A program made the position numbers and the translations under genes. Source: Bryobacterales bacterium (GTDB taxonomy: Bacteria > Acidobacteriota > Terriglobia > Bryobacterales > Bryobacteraceae). From it: DNA of 17,947 nucleotides. A model generated the notes under the pieces. That model did not search any database and was not told the origin of the DNA. It saw only the letters and a program-made list of their open reading frames with translations. How positions within the stretch are numbered: position 1 is the first letter of the stretch; each line of letters starts with the position of its first letter. Positions 7,901-15,545 of this stretch are shown here, in pieces. The stretch spans positions 1-17,947 of the forward strand of contig JAEUQE010000194.1 of the NCBI GenBank assembly GCA_016789785.1, written 5' to 3'.

Positions 7901-8329
7901 ATGATGCGATTTCTGAAACTGGGCGGCGTGCTGGTCATCCTGCTGGCGGCGGCCGCGCAACTGGTGCGGCCCGAGCGAACGAATCCGCTATCGGATCCGG
8001 CGCTCCGGTTTCAGCCCGCGCCGGAGTTGGAGAAGGTGCTGCGGCGCGCCTGTTACGACTGTCATTCGAACGAGACGCAGTGGCCCTGGTACAGCAACGT
8101 GGCGCCGATGTCGTGGCTGATGGCGGATCACGTGAAGCATGGCCGGCAGAGGCTGAACTTCTCCGAGTGGGGCCGCTATGCCGAAGACCGTCGCAAGGTG
8201 CTGACTTACGAAGTCTGCGAGGCGGTGGAGAATCACTCGATGCCGATGCCGTCGTATCTGCGGGCACATCCGGAGGCGCGGCTGGACGGTGCGGATATCG
8301 AGACCATCTGCGGCTTCGCGACGAAGTAG
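7901..8329 (+). CDS. Membrane-anchored haem-binding domain protein
   Basis: A small protein (142 residues from this start) of the haem-binding domain family related to cytochrome c. The frame allows an earlier ATG at 7877, but the ATG at 7901 (or 7904) gives the typical order of a short basic start (MMRFLK) followed by a single hydrophobic anchor (LGGVLVILLAAAAQLV). Neither start has a good Shine-Dalgarno. The haem attachment motif is ACYDCHS (CxxCH), followed by the family signature WPWYSN and a later MPMPSYLRAHPEA segment in which a Met is the likely distal ligand. The protein should face the periplasm and carry one covalently bound c-type haem. The electron partner is unknown. It follows the pirin gene beyond a terminator and is convergent with the broken serine hydrolase gene. 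Confidence 0.85.
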   Translation: MMRFLKLGGVLVILLAAAAQLVRPERTNPLSDPALRFQPAPELEKVLRRACYDCHSNETQWPWYSNVAPMSWLMADHVKHGRQRLNFSEWGRYAEDRRKVLTYEVCEAVENHSMPMPSYLRAHPEARLDGADIETICGFATK

Positions 8330-8412
8330 CGCCACCTGGAGTTTGGACATTTGGCGCCGTCACGCGATCGAGTACTGGTTGAGTAATGACATCGCGACTA
8401 GCGTGGGGGCTA

Positions 8413-9471
8413 CTATCGGATTGCCGCCGCAAGAAGGCCAGCATGCATAGCGGCGACGACATCATCATTCTCGACATTACTGAGTACAATCACGGTTATG
8501 CGTCGAGCCGGAAGATAACTCAGGTGCGCCGAGAATCCATCAATGGTGCCGTCGTGCCAAACCAGACGGCTACCCTGATAGACCGACAAGGCGAAGCCAA
8601 AGCCGTAGTCGCCTTGTGTCTCGCCTATCATCTGACGAAGTGATTCGTCCGAGACTACGCGGAGCCCGAAGAGGCTTTGTACCCACCGCAGTAGGTCACC
8701 TGTCGTCGAGTACATCCCACCCGCGGCCCAAGCCGCCGAGACTGGGCGTAGGCCGGAACGTAGGGTTCCATTCGTTAGCACATGCCCTTTTGCTCGGCGG
8801 GTCAGGTCGAGTTGGCCACCTTCATCCAAGCCCGAGTCAATCATGCGCAGCGGGATCAGGATTCTTTCTCTCAGCAGGTCGCCAAATCGTCTGTTACCGG
8901 CGGTCTCCGCCACGGCACCCAGAAGAATGTAGTTCGAATTGCTGTATTCAAATTTGCTCCCGGACGGAAACTCCAGCGGACGTTAGCGGAAGAACGAGAT
9001 GGTCTCACCCGGTGTCCTTGGGCTGGACGACCACTGGTCAAAGTCTGGATCTTCGGTAAAGTCGGCAATTCCGGAAGTGTGGTTTAGAGCCTGTTGGATG
9101 GTGACCCCCGCCCAGGCAGCCGGGCTCCCTTTGATGTACTTCGACAACGGATCGCCAAGGCGGAGTTTCCCTTCCTCGCGAAGAAGCTCGATTAGCGTTG
9201 CCGTGAATTGTTTTGTGATGGAGCCGATCCGAAACTTGGTCTTCGGCTTGTTTACTTGACCCGAAGCGGAGTCGGCAAGCCCAAATGACGTTTCGAGCAG
9301 AGTGTCGTCCGCCTCCGCTACGAGCACCGAGCCCGCAAAGTGCTTCGACGCAGCCAACGCTCTTGCCTGCGATTCAAGCCTCTCGCGGCGAATTCGCGTT
9401 TTTTGCGATGACTCGCAAGACAGAAGGGTCACCGAAAGCATAACCACCGAAAGAACAAATGAGGCACGCAC
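8413..9471 (-). pseudogene. Beta-lactamase-fold serine hydrolase lipoprotein, interrupted by an in-frame stop
   Basis: Translation from GTG at 9471 gives a lipoprotein signal (LLSC, Cys19) and a class C beta-lactamase/D-aminopeptidase-like domain with the nucleophile motif SITK at 84-87. The frame stops at a TAA at 8983-8985 (codon 163). The same frame then continues without any shift as RPLEFPSGSKFEYSNSNY, giving the second catalytic motif YSN at 176-178 and HDG at 306-308, and ends at TAG 8413-8415 after 352 codons. All three active-site motifs are therefore present and in frame, split by a single nonsense codon that one base change from AAA, CAA or GAA would explain. Relatives are periplasmic esterases or peptidases. 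It is downstream of hicA with a 52-nt gap. The GTG start is chosen for the lipoprotein signal; the frame upstream overlaps hicA. Alternatives: a sequencing error or genuine readthrough. Confidence 0.85.
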
Positions 9472-9523
9472 TATGATGTTCTGGGGAATCTGGGCTGGCA
9501 CAAAAGAACCCGAACGGGCGGGA

Positions 9524-9739
9524 CTACCGAAGGCGGTCGAAAGTCTCGAGGTCGATCCCGAGTTGCTCAAGGATTCGATAGAACAAGGGCGGGCCAATAT
9601 CGCGTCCGCCATGAATGGGAATTGTTGTAGCCCGGCCATCCTCGTGCCGCCATCGTTCATGGCTTCCCGTTTGGCGCGCTCGCTCGAATCCGAGTTTGGC
9701 GGCCACTCGTTGGATCTCAGAGGCGCGGGCACTAGGCAT
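9524..9739 (-). CDS. hicA: HicA family type II toxin (mRNA interferase)
   Basis: A 71-residue protein with the compact double-stranded-RNA-binding-like HicA fold. The conserved catalytic motif is GSHERW with His27, followed by the TTIPIHGG strand (38-45) and the C-terminal helix LFYRILEQLGID. HicA toxins cleave mRNA when free of HicB. The gene overlaps the end of hicB by 8 nt, giving the antitoxin-first (hicBA) order with translational coupling. No truncation is visible. The broken serine hydrolase follows 52 nt downstream and may be cotranscribed. Confidence 0.88.
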   Translation of the reverse strand: MPSARASEIQRVAAKLGFERARQTGSHERWRHEDGRATTIPIHGGRDIGPPLFYRILEQLGIDLETFDRLR

Positions 9740-9944
9740 GCACGATTTCGGTCGTGTCGCGTGGCAAGGCCTGACCGCTCGCGCGGTGTTCCTCTTCGAT
9801 CAGTTCGAACACCTTGACGAGTTCACTCACCGCTTCCTGGGCAGTCGGCATCAGCGCGTGGCACCCGGCAATCGCAGGAATTTCGGCAACCCAGCCGTCA
9901 GGCCGGTTCCGATAGATCACGAGCTTATAGTCGTCGAAGCTCAT
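9732..9944 (-). CDS. hicB: HicB family type II antitoxin, short form
   Basis: A 70-residue HicB-like antitoxin. It has the partly degraded RNase-H-like core typical of HicB: YKLVIYRNRPDGWVAEIPAIAGC, then ALMPTAQEAVSELVKVFELI and a C-terminal EEHRASGQALPRDTTEIV tail. Longer HicB proteins add a ribbon-helix-helix or HTH DNA-binding domain after this core; none is present, so this protein may neutralise HicA without repressing DNA on its own. The frame stays open upstream to 10466, but the family begins at MSFDDYKLVIY, so the ATG at 9944 is used. TACAAT (9956 to 9951) lies 6 nt before this ATG and no Shine-Dalgarno at normal spacing is present, so the transcript may be leaderless. Confidence 0.88.
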   Translation of the reverse strand: MSFDDYKLVIYRNRPDGWVAEIPAIAGCHALMPTAQEAVSELVKVFELIEEEHRASGQALPRDTTEIVHA

Positions 9945-9950
9945 GACCCT

Positions 9951-9956
9951 ATTGTA
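9951..9956 (-). promoter_or_regulatory. -10 element of hicBA, adjacent to the start codon
   Basis: TACAAT (5/6 match) ends 6 nt before the hicB ATG, so transcription would begin at or next to that ATG. TTGGAA, 16 nt further upstream, matches the -35 consensus at 4 of 6 positions. Confidence 0.45.
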
Positions 9957-10008
9957 GTTCGGCAACACGGAATTCCAAACTCGCGGGAAACGGCGCACTA
10001 GCACTCTT

Positions 10009-10020
10009 CCTGGTACCAGG
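10009..10020. repeat. Perfect 12-bp palindrome upstream of hicB
   Basis: CCTGGTACCAGG reads identically on both strands. It sits about 65 bp upstream of the hicB start and 34 bp from a second inverted repeat, in a non-coding strip. It is a possible operator or part of a small repeated element. Confidence 0.5.
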
Positions 10021-10053
10021 CGGATTCGGGCCTCAAACGTCCAACTCCAGGTG

Positions 10054-10069
10054 TCGGCTCTCGAGCCGA
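10054..10069. repeat. Inverted repeat TCGGCTC-TC-GAGCCGA
   Basis: A perfect 7-bp inverted repeat with a 2-bp centre. It begins 3 bp from the larger palindrome at 10073-10100, so minus-strand RNA from the PQQ gene would form two hairpins in tandem. Confidence 0.5.
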
Positions 10070-10072
10070 GAC

Positions 10073-10100
10073 CGTGGCACGGTATATATACCATGCCACG
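10073..10100. repeat. 28-bp near-perfect palindrome with TATATATA centre
   Basis: The left arm CGTGGCACGGTATA and right arm TATACCATGCCACG are reverse complements except at one position, and in minus-strand RNA that position is a U-G pair. It starts 11 nt after the stop codon of the minus-strand PQQ gene and lies about 130 nt upstream of hicB. No U-tract follows, so it is not a classical terminator. It could be a 3' stabilising hairpin, an operator for hicBA, or the end of a REP-like element. Confidence 0.7.
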
Positions 10101-10111
10101 ACCGACGTATT

Positions 10112-11572
10112 TCACTGACCGAAGCAGTACAGCGTGTTGCGTGTCCGCAAGTAGATCCGATCGTCCACCAGCGCCGGTGTCGCGAAGATCTCGTCTTCCA
10201 TGTCCGCCTGCCCGACCATCTCCCATTGCGCGCCCGCCTTCAACACCGACACTTTCCCCTGCTGGCTGCTCATGAACACCAGGCCGGCGCCGCCGACTGG
10301 CGACGAATAGTAAGTGTCGAGAGCACCCGTCAGCCGCCCCTGCTTGTAGATCTCGCCCGTCTTCGGATTGAGCGTGGTGACGATCCCGCCGTCCTTCACC
10401 AGATACATCACGCCGTCGTAAATCAGCGGTGTCGGACAATTGGGAAGAAACTTCTGCATGCGCCATGCGATGTGCGACTCGGCAACATCGCCCTCGCCCC
10501 CCGGTCGCACCGCCAGCAGACTATTCCGCGAAGCCCGGCGTGCACGGTTGTTCTCCCAATCCCGTTCCTCCACGAACCCGTCCATCGCCAGATCAATGTT
10601 GTCGAAACTGCGCCCCATGCGCTCATCGCTCTTCACCTCGTCCTTGCTGATCCGGCCGTCTTTGTCGGCATCGAACTTGGCCAGCAATTCGGAGAACTTG
10701 GGCGTTTCGGTAGACGTCTCGGCCTCGCCGCCGCTCTCCCACCAATGCGCGTAGATGAGGCCGTCGTGAAGAACGGGCATGGATTTCGGCTGCCACGACA
10801 GGCCCCCGATCCACCAGAGTTTGCGCCCCGTTTCCACGTCGTAGGAGATCATGTGATACGCGCCCGGCACAACCAGTTCCGCGCGCCCCTTGGCCGGCCG
10901 GTAGACCACGGGAGTTACATAACTTCGAGTAACTTCCGGGCGCTCCACCTTGTAAATCACCTTGCCTGTATTCTTATCCAGCGCCAGCAGGAACGAATTC
11001 GTGTCCTGATCGCAGACCAGAAGCACCATCCGCCCATGAACAATCGGTGAGGAACCATGTCCGTTGACGTTGTTGAACGGGCCCAATGGATGCCTCCATC
11101 GCTCTTCTCCATCGAACGTGTAGGCGATCAGGCCGTAGTCGCCGAAAAAGACGTATACGGTCTTGCCGTCCACCACAGGGCTTGGCGACGCGGCGGAGTT
11201 CGTCGGCTGATAGCGCTCTTCCCTCGGCCGAGGCGCCTGGCGCATCCACAACACTTTGCCCGTCTTCCGGTCCACGCAGATCGTGAACAGCTTGCCGCCC
11301 TTGTCCACGATCTTGTTCAGACCGGCGTCCGACTTCTCGCCGCCTTCGGCGCCGGTGAGAAAGATACGGTCGCCACTGATCACCGGAGAGGAATGCCCAA
11401 CCGGAAGCTTCGTCTTCCAGATCACGTTCTTGTTCGGCCCGAACTCCTGAGGGAGCTTCGCCGACGTGGATACACCACTGCCTTGCGGCCCGCGCAATTG
11501 CGGCCAATCGGTGGCTCCAAGAGTGGCTCCAAGCAAAGAAACGAATCCCAGGGTCAGCAGCATCGCTCGCAT
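10112..11572 (-). CDS. Secreted PQQ-type beta-propeller protein with embedded EF-hand
   Basis: A 486-residue protein with a Sec signal peptide (MRAMLLTLGFVSLLGATLGA) and repeated propeller blades of the PQQ/BamB-like type, seen as recurring patterns such as DRKTGKVLWM, DKNTGKVIYK, DVETGRKLWW and NPKTGEIYK. Between blades, at about 290-345, lies an EF-hand insert: the canonical 12-residue calcium loop DADKDGRISKDE (301-312) is complete, and a second loop around 327-338 is degenerate. The start WPQLRGPQGSGVS after the signal is common to family members in Acidobacteriota and Planctomycetota. No catalytic residues for a PQQ dehydrogenase are evident, so it may be a structural or binding propeller. 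TATGAT sits 8 nt before the ATG with no convincing Shine-Dalgarno, suggesting a leaderless mRNA. Divergent from terC. Confidence 0.9.
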   Translation of the reverse strand: MRAMLLTLGFVSLLGATLGATDWPQLRGPQGSGVSTSAKLPQEFGPNKNVIWKTKLPVGHSSPVISGDRIFLTGAEGGEKSDAGLNKIVDKGGKLFTICVDRKTGKVLWMRQAPRPREERYQPTNSAASPSPVVDGKTVYVFFGDYGLIAYTFDGEERWRHPLGPFNNVNGHGSSPIVHGRMVLLVCDQDTNSFLLALDKNTGKVIYKVERPEVTRSYVTPVVYRPAKGRAELVVPGAYHMISYDVETGRKLWWIGGLSWQPKSMPVLHDGLIYAHWWESGGEAETSTETPKFSELLAKFDADKDGRISKDEVKSDERMGRSFDNIDLAMDGFVEERDWENNRARRASRNSLLAVRPGGEGDVAESHIAWRMQKFLPNCPTPLIYDGVMYLVKDGGIVTTLNPKTGEIYKQGRLTGALDTYYSSPVGGAGLVFMSSQQGKVSVLKAGAQWEMVGQADMEDEIFATPALVDDRIYLRTRNTLYCFGQ

Positions 11573-11580
11573 GACTCGCT

Positions 11581-11586
11581 ATCATA
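11581..11586 (-). promoter_or_regulatory. -10 element of the PQQ-propeller gene, adjacent to its start codon
   Basis: TATGAT (5/6 match) lies 8 nt upstream of the ATG at 11572. The best -35 candidate is poor (about 3/6). On the plus strand the overlapping TATCAT (11580-11585) could serve terC, but that is weak. Confidence 0.4.
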
Positions 11587-11662
11587 CCGGAGCCGGACCC
11601 GTTCCGTCCCTCGAACTCACACTGCAATCGCCAGTCGTGGGATCATCAGAGGATCGGGCTGA

Positions 11663-12400
11663 ATGGAATTCAACACGCAGTTTCTTCTGGACATCCTCTC
11701 CATCGTGCTCATCGACCTTCTGTTGGCCGGTGACAATGCGGTCGTCATCGCCCTCGCTGTGAAGACACTTCCGGCGCGCGAGAAGAGAATCGGAATCATG
11801 GCGGGCGCGGGTGTGGCGGTGGTGCTCCGCATCGTGCTCACCTTTTTCGCCGCGCAACTTCTGCTGCTGCAATTCGTGAAGCTGGTGGGCGGACTGCTGA
11901 TTCTCTGGATCGCCGTGAAGCTTCTGGTGGACGACTCGGGTGAAGAGGAGGGCGGGAAGCACGCCACTACCCTGTTTCAGGCGATGCTCTACATTCTGAT
12001 CGCCGACATCACCATGTCCACCGACAATATCCTCGCCATCGCCGGAACGTCCAAGGGCAATATTGGACTCCTGATCTTCGGGCTCGGCCTCAGTATTCCT
12101 TTCGTCGTCTTCACCAGCAACTTACTCTCGACGATTATGGATCGCTTCCCGATGATCGTTCTGATCGGCGCGGCGATCCTTGGTCGTGTCGGCGGCGAGA
12201 TGATCATGACCGATCCCTGGGTCCATCAGACGTTCCATCCATCGAAAACTCTCGAATACGCGGTGCAGGCGCTCCTCGCCATCGGCGTGGTGGTGGTAGG
12301 CAAAGCGTTGGTCCGCAGGGGCCGCCATTCCGCCGCAAAAGTGGAAGACCGCGCCCCCGTGCTCAATACCCAGCACCTTCCGCAGCCCGAAAGCGAATAA
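11663..12400 (+). CDS. TerC family integral membrane protein (YjbE type)
   Basis: A 245-residue polytopic membrane protein with about seven hydrophobic segments. The two family motifs are present: LAGDNAVVIALAVKTLP (21-37) and ADITMSTDNILAIAG (114-128), whose acidic and Asn residues sit inside the membrane. TerC/YjbE-type proteins have been linked to manganese export and metal loading of secreted proteins, and to tellurite resistance in older literature; the role here is inferred. The C-terminus is a charged, flexible tail after residue 215. A weak Shine-Dalgarno (AGAGG, 11648-11652) precedes the ATG. The 90-bp leader shows no yybP-ykoY manganese riboswitch, although such genes often carry one. 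The PSD1 gene begins 37 nt downstream with its own -10 box. Confidence 0.9.
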   Translation: MEFNTQFLLDILSIVLIDLLLAGDNAVVIALAVKTLPAREKRIGIMAGAGVAVVLRIVLTFFAAQLLLLQFVKLVGGLLILWIAVKLLVDDSGEEEGGKHATTLFQAMLYILIADITMSTDNILAIAGTSKGNIGLLIFGLGLSIPFVVFTSNLLSTIMDRFPMIVLIGAAILGRVGGEMIMTDPWVHQTFHPSKTLEYAVQALLAIGVVVVGKALVRRGRHSAAKVEDRAPVLNTQHLPQPESE

Positions 12401-12420
12401 GACCGCGCAAGGACCGCGCA
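12401..12420 (+). repeat. Tandem 9-bp direct repeat GACCGCGCA upstream of the PSD1 operon
   Basis: GACCGCGCA occurs at 12401-12409 and again at 12412-12420, an 11-bp period that places both copies on the same face of the helix. The second copy ends 3 bp before a perfect -10 box, in the place where a -35 is expected but absent. This is a typical activator-site geometry. The start also overlaps the end of terC's transcript. Confidence 0.5.
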
Positions 12421-12423
12421 GCA

Positions 12424-12429
12424 TATAAT
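12424..12429 (+). promoter_or_regulatory. -10 element of the PSD1-DUF1501 operon, adjacent to the start codon
   Basis: A perfect TATAAT ends 8 nt before the ATG at 12438, which puts the expected transcription start on or next to the start codon. No Shine-Dalgarno exists in the intervening bases. No -35 hexamer is seen; the region holds two GACCGCGCA repeats instead. Confidence 0.5.
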
Positions 12430-12437
12430 GTGAATGC

Positions 12438-15400
12438 ATGGTGCGCCTTTCCACGCTGCTGCTATTCGTGTCGCTGAACTCGGTCTCCGCACAGGGGCCC
12501 GATTCGAAGATCGATTTCGTCCAACAAATCCGGCCTGTTTTGGAGAAATCCTGCTACGGTTGCCATGGCCCGAAAGCGCAACTTGGCGGCTTGCGGCTGG
12601 ATGCGAAGAACGTCGCGATGCAGGGCGGGCAGTCGGGAAAGACCATCGTTCCCGGCGATGCCGCGCGCAGCAGTCTATATCAACGCGTGGCCGGACTGGG
12701 CGACCAGGCCCGCATGCCGATGGGTGGCAAACCGCTGGATTCGGCACAGATCGCGGCCATCAAGGCGTGGATCGATCAGGGCGCCGATTGGCCTGACGGT
12801 GTGGGCGTGCAGAACGCCGAGATCAAGAAACACTGGGCTTTTGTCGCGCCCAAGCGGCCGGTTGTTCCCGCTGTCAGCAACGCCAAGTGGCCTCGCAACC
12901 CGATCGACTATTTCATCGCCGCTCGCATCGAGAAAGAAAATCTGGCGCCTTCGCCGGAGGCAGGCAGGCCGGCGTTGTTGCGCCGTCTGAGTCTCGATCT
13001 CACGGGACTGCCGCCTACCATTGCCGAGATCGACGCCTTCCTCAAGGACCCAAGTAAGAACGCCTACGAGAAGCAGGTGGAGCGTCTGCTCTCCTCGCCG
13101 CACTATGGCGAGCGTTGGGGGCGTCACTGGCTGGATGCAGCGCGCTACGCCGACTCCGACGGTTTCGAGAAAGACAAGCAGCGATGGGTGTGGTTCTATC
13201 GCGACTGGGTCGTCTCCGCGATGAATCGCGACCTCCCCTACAACCGTTTCCTGATCGAACAGCTTGCCGGCGACCTTCTCCCAAACGCGACACAGGATCA
13301 GCGCGTCGCCACAGGCTTTCTGCGCAACTCGATGATCAACGAGGAAGGCGGCATCGACCCTGAGCAGTTCCGGGTGGAGGCGATGTTCGACCGCATGGAC
13401 GCCATCGGTAAGAGCATGCTCGGCCTCACCATCCAGTGCGCTCAATGCCACAACCACAAGTACGATCCCTTGACGCAGGAAGACTACTATCGCGTCTTCG
13501 CATTCTTCAACAACAGCCATGAGGCCGCGATGGCCGTCTATACGGTGGAGGAGCAACGTAAGCGCTTCGAACTGCTGAACAGGATCCAGGGCATTGAGAA
13601 GGAATTGCGCCAACGCAATCAGGACTGGCAGGCGGCGATGTCCGTTTGGGAAGACAAGGTGCGTCACGATCAGCCGAAATGGGTTGCGTTGAAAGCAGAT
13701 GTCGACGATATCTCCACCGGCGGACAGAAGTACCTGCTGCAATCCGATGATTCGCTGCTTGCCGCGGGCTACGCGCCGACGAAACACAAGGCCAAGTTCA
13801 CGCTGAAGTCTGATCAGAAGCGCATCACGGCGCTGCGGCTGGATCTTCTGAATGATCCGAATCTGCCTCTTGGCGGACCGGGCCGTTCCATTAAAGGGAC
13901 TGGCGCGCTGACCGAAATCGAGATCGAAGCTGCGCCGGCCGGCGGTGATGCGAAGCCCGTGAAAGTGAAGATCGCGCGAGCCACCGCCAGTGTGAATCCA
14001 CCGGAGAAGGAACTCGAAGCAATCCACTTCGACAAGAGCAAGAACCGGCGAGTGACGGGCCCGATCGAGTATGCCATCGACGGCAAGGACGATACGGCGT
14101 GGAGCACCGACGTTGGCCCGCTGCGCCGCAATCTGCCGCAGAACGCGGTCTTCACGTTTGAGACTCCCATCGAGAATCCGCAAGGCACCGTGCTCACCGT
14201 GTATCTGAATCAGCGCCACGGCGGATGGAATAGCGACGACAATCAGAATCACAATCTCGGGCGCTTCCGCTTGTCGATCACCGATGCGGATCAGACCGCG
14301 GCCGATCCGGTGCCCTCCAATGTTCGAGCGATCCTCGCCATCCCGCACGCTCAGCGGACCGAGTCGCAGAAGAACGCCGTATTCAGCTACTGGCGCACCA
14401 CAGTCGCCGAATGGAAGGATGCGAACGATCGCATTGAAGAGCTTTGGAAGCAGCATCCCGAAGGTACGTCGCAGCTCGTTCTCAATGAGCGCGAAACACC
14501 TCGGACGACGCACCTGCTGGTGCGTGGCGATTTCCTCAAGCCTGGCCATGCGGTCGAGCCCGGCAGTCCCGCATTCCTCCATCCGATGCCCGCCGGCGCG
14601 CCTCCCAATCGCCTCGGCTTCGCGCAGTGGATCACTGACCGCAACTCACCCACCACCGCCCGCACCATGGTGAATCGGATCTGGCAGAGCTACTTCGGAA
14701 CGGGCATTGTCGCGACGAGCGAGGATCTCGGAAAGCAGAGCGAGGCGCCTTCCCACGGGGAACTACTCGACTGGCTGTCGGTCGAGTTCATGGATCGCGG
14801 CTGGAGCATGAAGCATCTGCACCGGCTGATTGTCACCTCCGCCACTTACCGCCAATCGTCAACAGTTTCGAAGGAACTGCTGGATCGGGATCCGTTCAAC
14901 CGTCTGCTGGCGCGTGCCCCGCGATTCCGCGTGGAAGGCGAGATTGTGCGCGACATCGCGCTGGCGGCCAGTGGCTTGTTGAATGCGAAGATCGGCGGCC
15001 CCAGCGTCTATGCGCCCGCGCCGGAATTCCTATTCCTTCCTCCCGCCAGCTACGGTCCGAAGCAATGGCACGAAGAGAAGGGCGACAATCGCTACCGCCG
15101 TGCGCTTTATACGTTCCGCTATCGCTCCGTGCCCTATCCGATGTTGCAGAACTTCGATACGCCGAATGGCGATATGGCATGTGTACGCCGCAGCCGGTCA
15201 AACACGCCGCTGCAGGCGCTCACGACGTTGAATGAACCGCTGTTCCTGGAGGCGGCCCGCGCGCTTGCGGTGAAGACGTTGAAGGAAGGCGGTAAGACCG
15301 ACGCGGAGCGGCTCGAATACGCGTTCCGCCGTTGCCTGTCGCGTAAGCCTGAGGCCAAGGAGTCCGCGGAATTGTTGAGGTTGTTGAAGCGGCAGACCGA

Positions 15401-15539
15401 GCGCTTCGTGTCGGGAAAGCTCAATCCCGAGGAGATGGTGGAGGGTGCTCCGTCGGGCACGAACGCCGCTCAAGTGGCCGGATGGACCGTGGTGTCGCGC
15501 GTGTTGTTGAACCTGGACGAGACGATTACGAAGGAGTAG
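12438..15539 (+). CDS. PSD1 and planctomycete cytochrome C domain-containing protein (DUF1549/DUF1553)
   Basis: A 1033-residue exported protein. A Sec signal peptide (residues 1-18, ending SVSA) is followed by the PSCyt1 cytochrome domain (about 25-120) with haem motif CYGCH at 39-43 and a candidate distal Met in ARMPMGG (91-97). The DUF1549 domain spans about 150-360 and carries a second CxxCH, CAQCH at 334-338, followed by NHKYDPL. Residues about 440-620 form an inserted beta-rich region with a sugar-binding-module look ([19 protein letters not shown]). The DUF1553 domain covers about 695-1010 ([31 protein letters not shown]). The family is abundant in Planctomycetota and Solibacter-type bacteria, is probably periplasmic and redox-active, and has no proven reaction that I know of. 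It is the first gene of an operon with DUF1501; the gap is 6 nt. Confidence 0.93.
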   Translation: MVRLSTLLLFVSLNSVSAQGPDSKIDFVQQIRPVLEKSCYGCHGPKAQLGGLRLDAKNVAMQGGQSGKTIVPGDAARSSLYQRVAGLGDQARMPMGGKPLDSAQIAAIKAWIDQGADWPDGVGVQNAEIKKHWAFVAPKRPVVPAVSNAKWPRNPIDYFIAARIEKENLAPSPEAGRPALLRRLSLDLTGLPPTIAEIDAFLKDPSKNAYEKQVERLLSSPHYGERWGRHWLDAARYADSDGFEKDKQRWVWFYRDWVVSAMNRDLPYNRFLIEQLAGDLLPNATQDQRVATGFLRNSMINEEGGIDPEQFRVEAMFDRMDAIGKSMLGLTIQCAQCHNHKYDPLTQEDYYRVFAFFNNSHEAAMAVYTVEEQRKRFELLNRIQGIEKELRQRNQDWQAAMSVWEDKVRHDQPKWVALKADVDDISTGGQKYLLQSDDSLLAAGYAPTKHKAKFTLKSDQKRITALRLDLLNDPNLPLGGPGRSIKGTGALTEIEIEAAPAGGDAKPVKVKIARATASVNPPEKELEAIHFDKSKNRRVTGPIEYAIDGKDDTAWSTDVGPLRRNLPQNAVFTFETPIENPQGTVLTVYLNQRHGGWNSDDNQNHNLGRFRLSITDADQTAADPVPSNVRAILAIPHAQRTESQKNAVFSYWRTTVAEWKDANDRIEELWKQHPEGTSQLVLNERETPRTTHLLVRGDFLKPGHAVEPGSPAFLHPMPAGAPPNRLGFAQWITDRNSPTTARTMVNRIWQSYFGTGIVATSEDLGKQSEAPSHGELLDWLSVEFMDRGWSMKHLHRLIVTSATYRQSSTVSKELLDRDPFNRLLARAPRFRVEGEIVRDIALAASGLLNAKIGGPSVYAPAPEFLFLPPASYGPKQWHEEKGDNRYRRALYTFRYRSVPYPMLQNFDTPNGDMACVRRSRSNTPLQALTTLNEPLFLEAARALAVKTLKEGGKTDAERLEYAFRRCLSRKPEAKESAELLRLLKRQTERFVSGKLNPEEMVEGAPSGTNAAQVAGWTVVSRVLLNLDETITKE

Positions 15540-15545
15540 CACATC

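Noticed and set aside
8329..8357. GCGCCA/TGGCGC inverted repeat after the haem-domain gene as a terminator
   Set aside because: Only 6 bp with a 17-nt loop and no T-tract; too weak to call.
8983..8985. Two separate genes (frameshift or natural split) for the serine hydrolase halves
   Set aside because: The two open frames are in the same register (72 nt apart from stop end to second start), so it is a nonsense codon and not a frameshift. The second half lacks a start signal and the nucleophile motif.
9472..9732. Upstream start of the serine hydrolase at 9732
   Set aside because: That region is hicA on the same strand in another frame; the lipoprotein signal begins at the GTG 9471, so the extra 87 codons are a shadow.
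9945..10094. N-terminal extension of HicB by 50 codons to an ATG inside the 28-bp palindrome
   Set aside because: HicB homologues start at the MSFDDYKLVIY segment, and the extension is unlike any HicB sequence. The open frame is due to high GC content.
11573..11662. yybP-ykoY manganese riboswitch upstream of the TerC gene
   Set aside because: The leader is only 90 bp and lacks the conserved GGGGAGUAG-type core and paired stems.
12675..14582. 635-codon minus-strand frame opposite the PSD1 gene
   Set aside because: Shadow of the conserved PSD1 coding sequence; no domain, no upstream signals.
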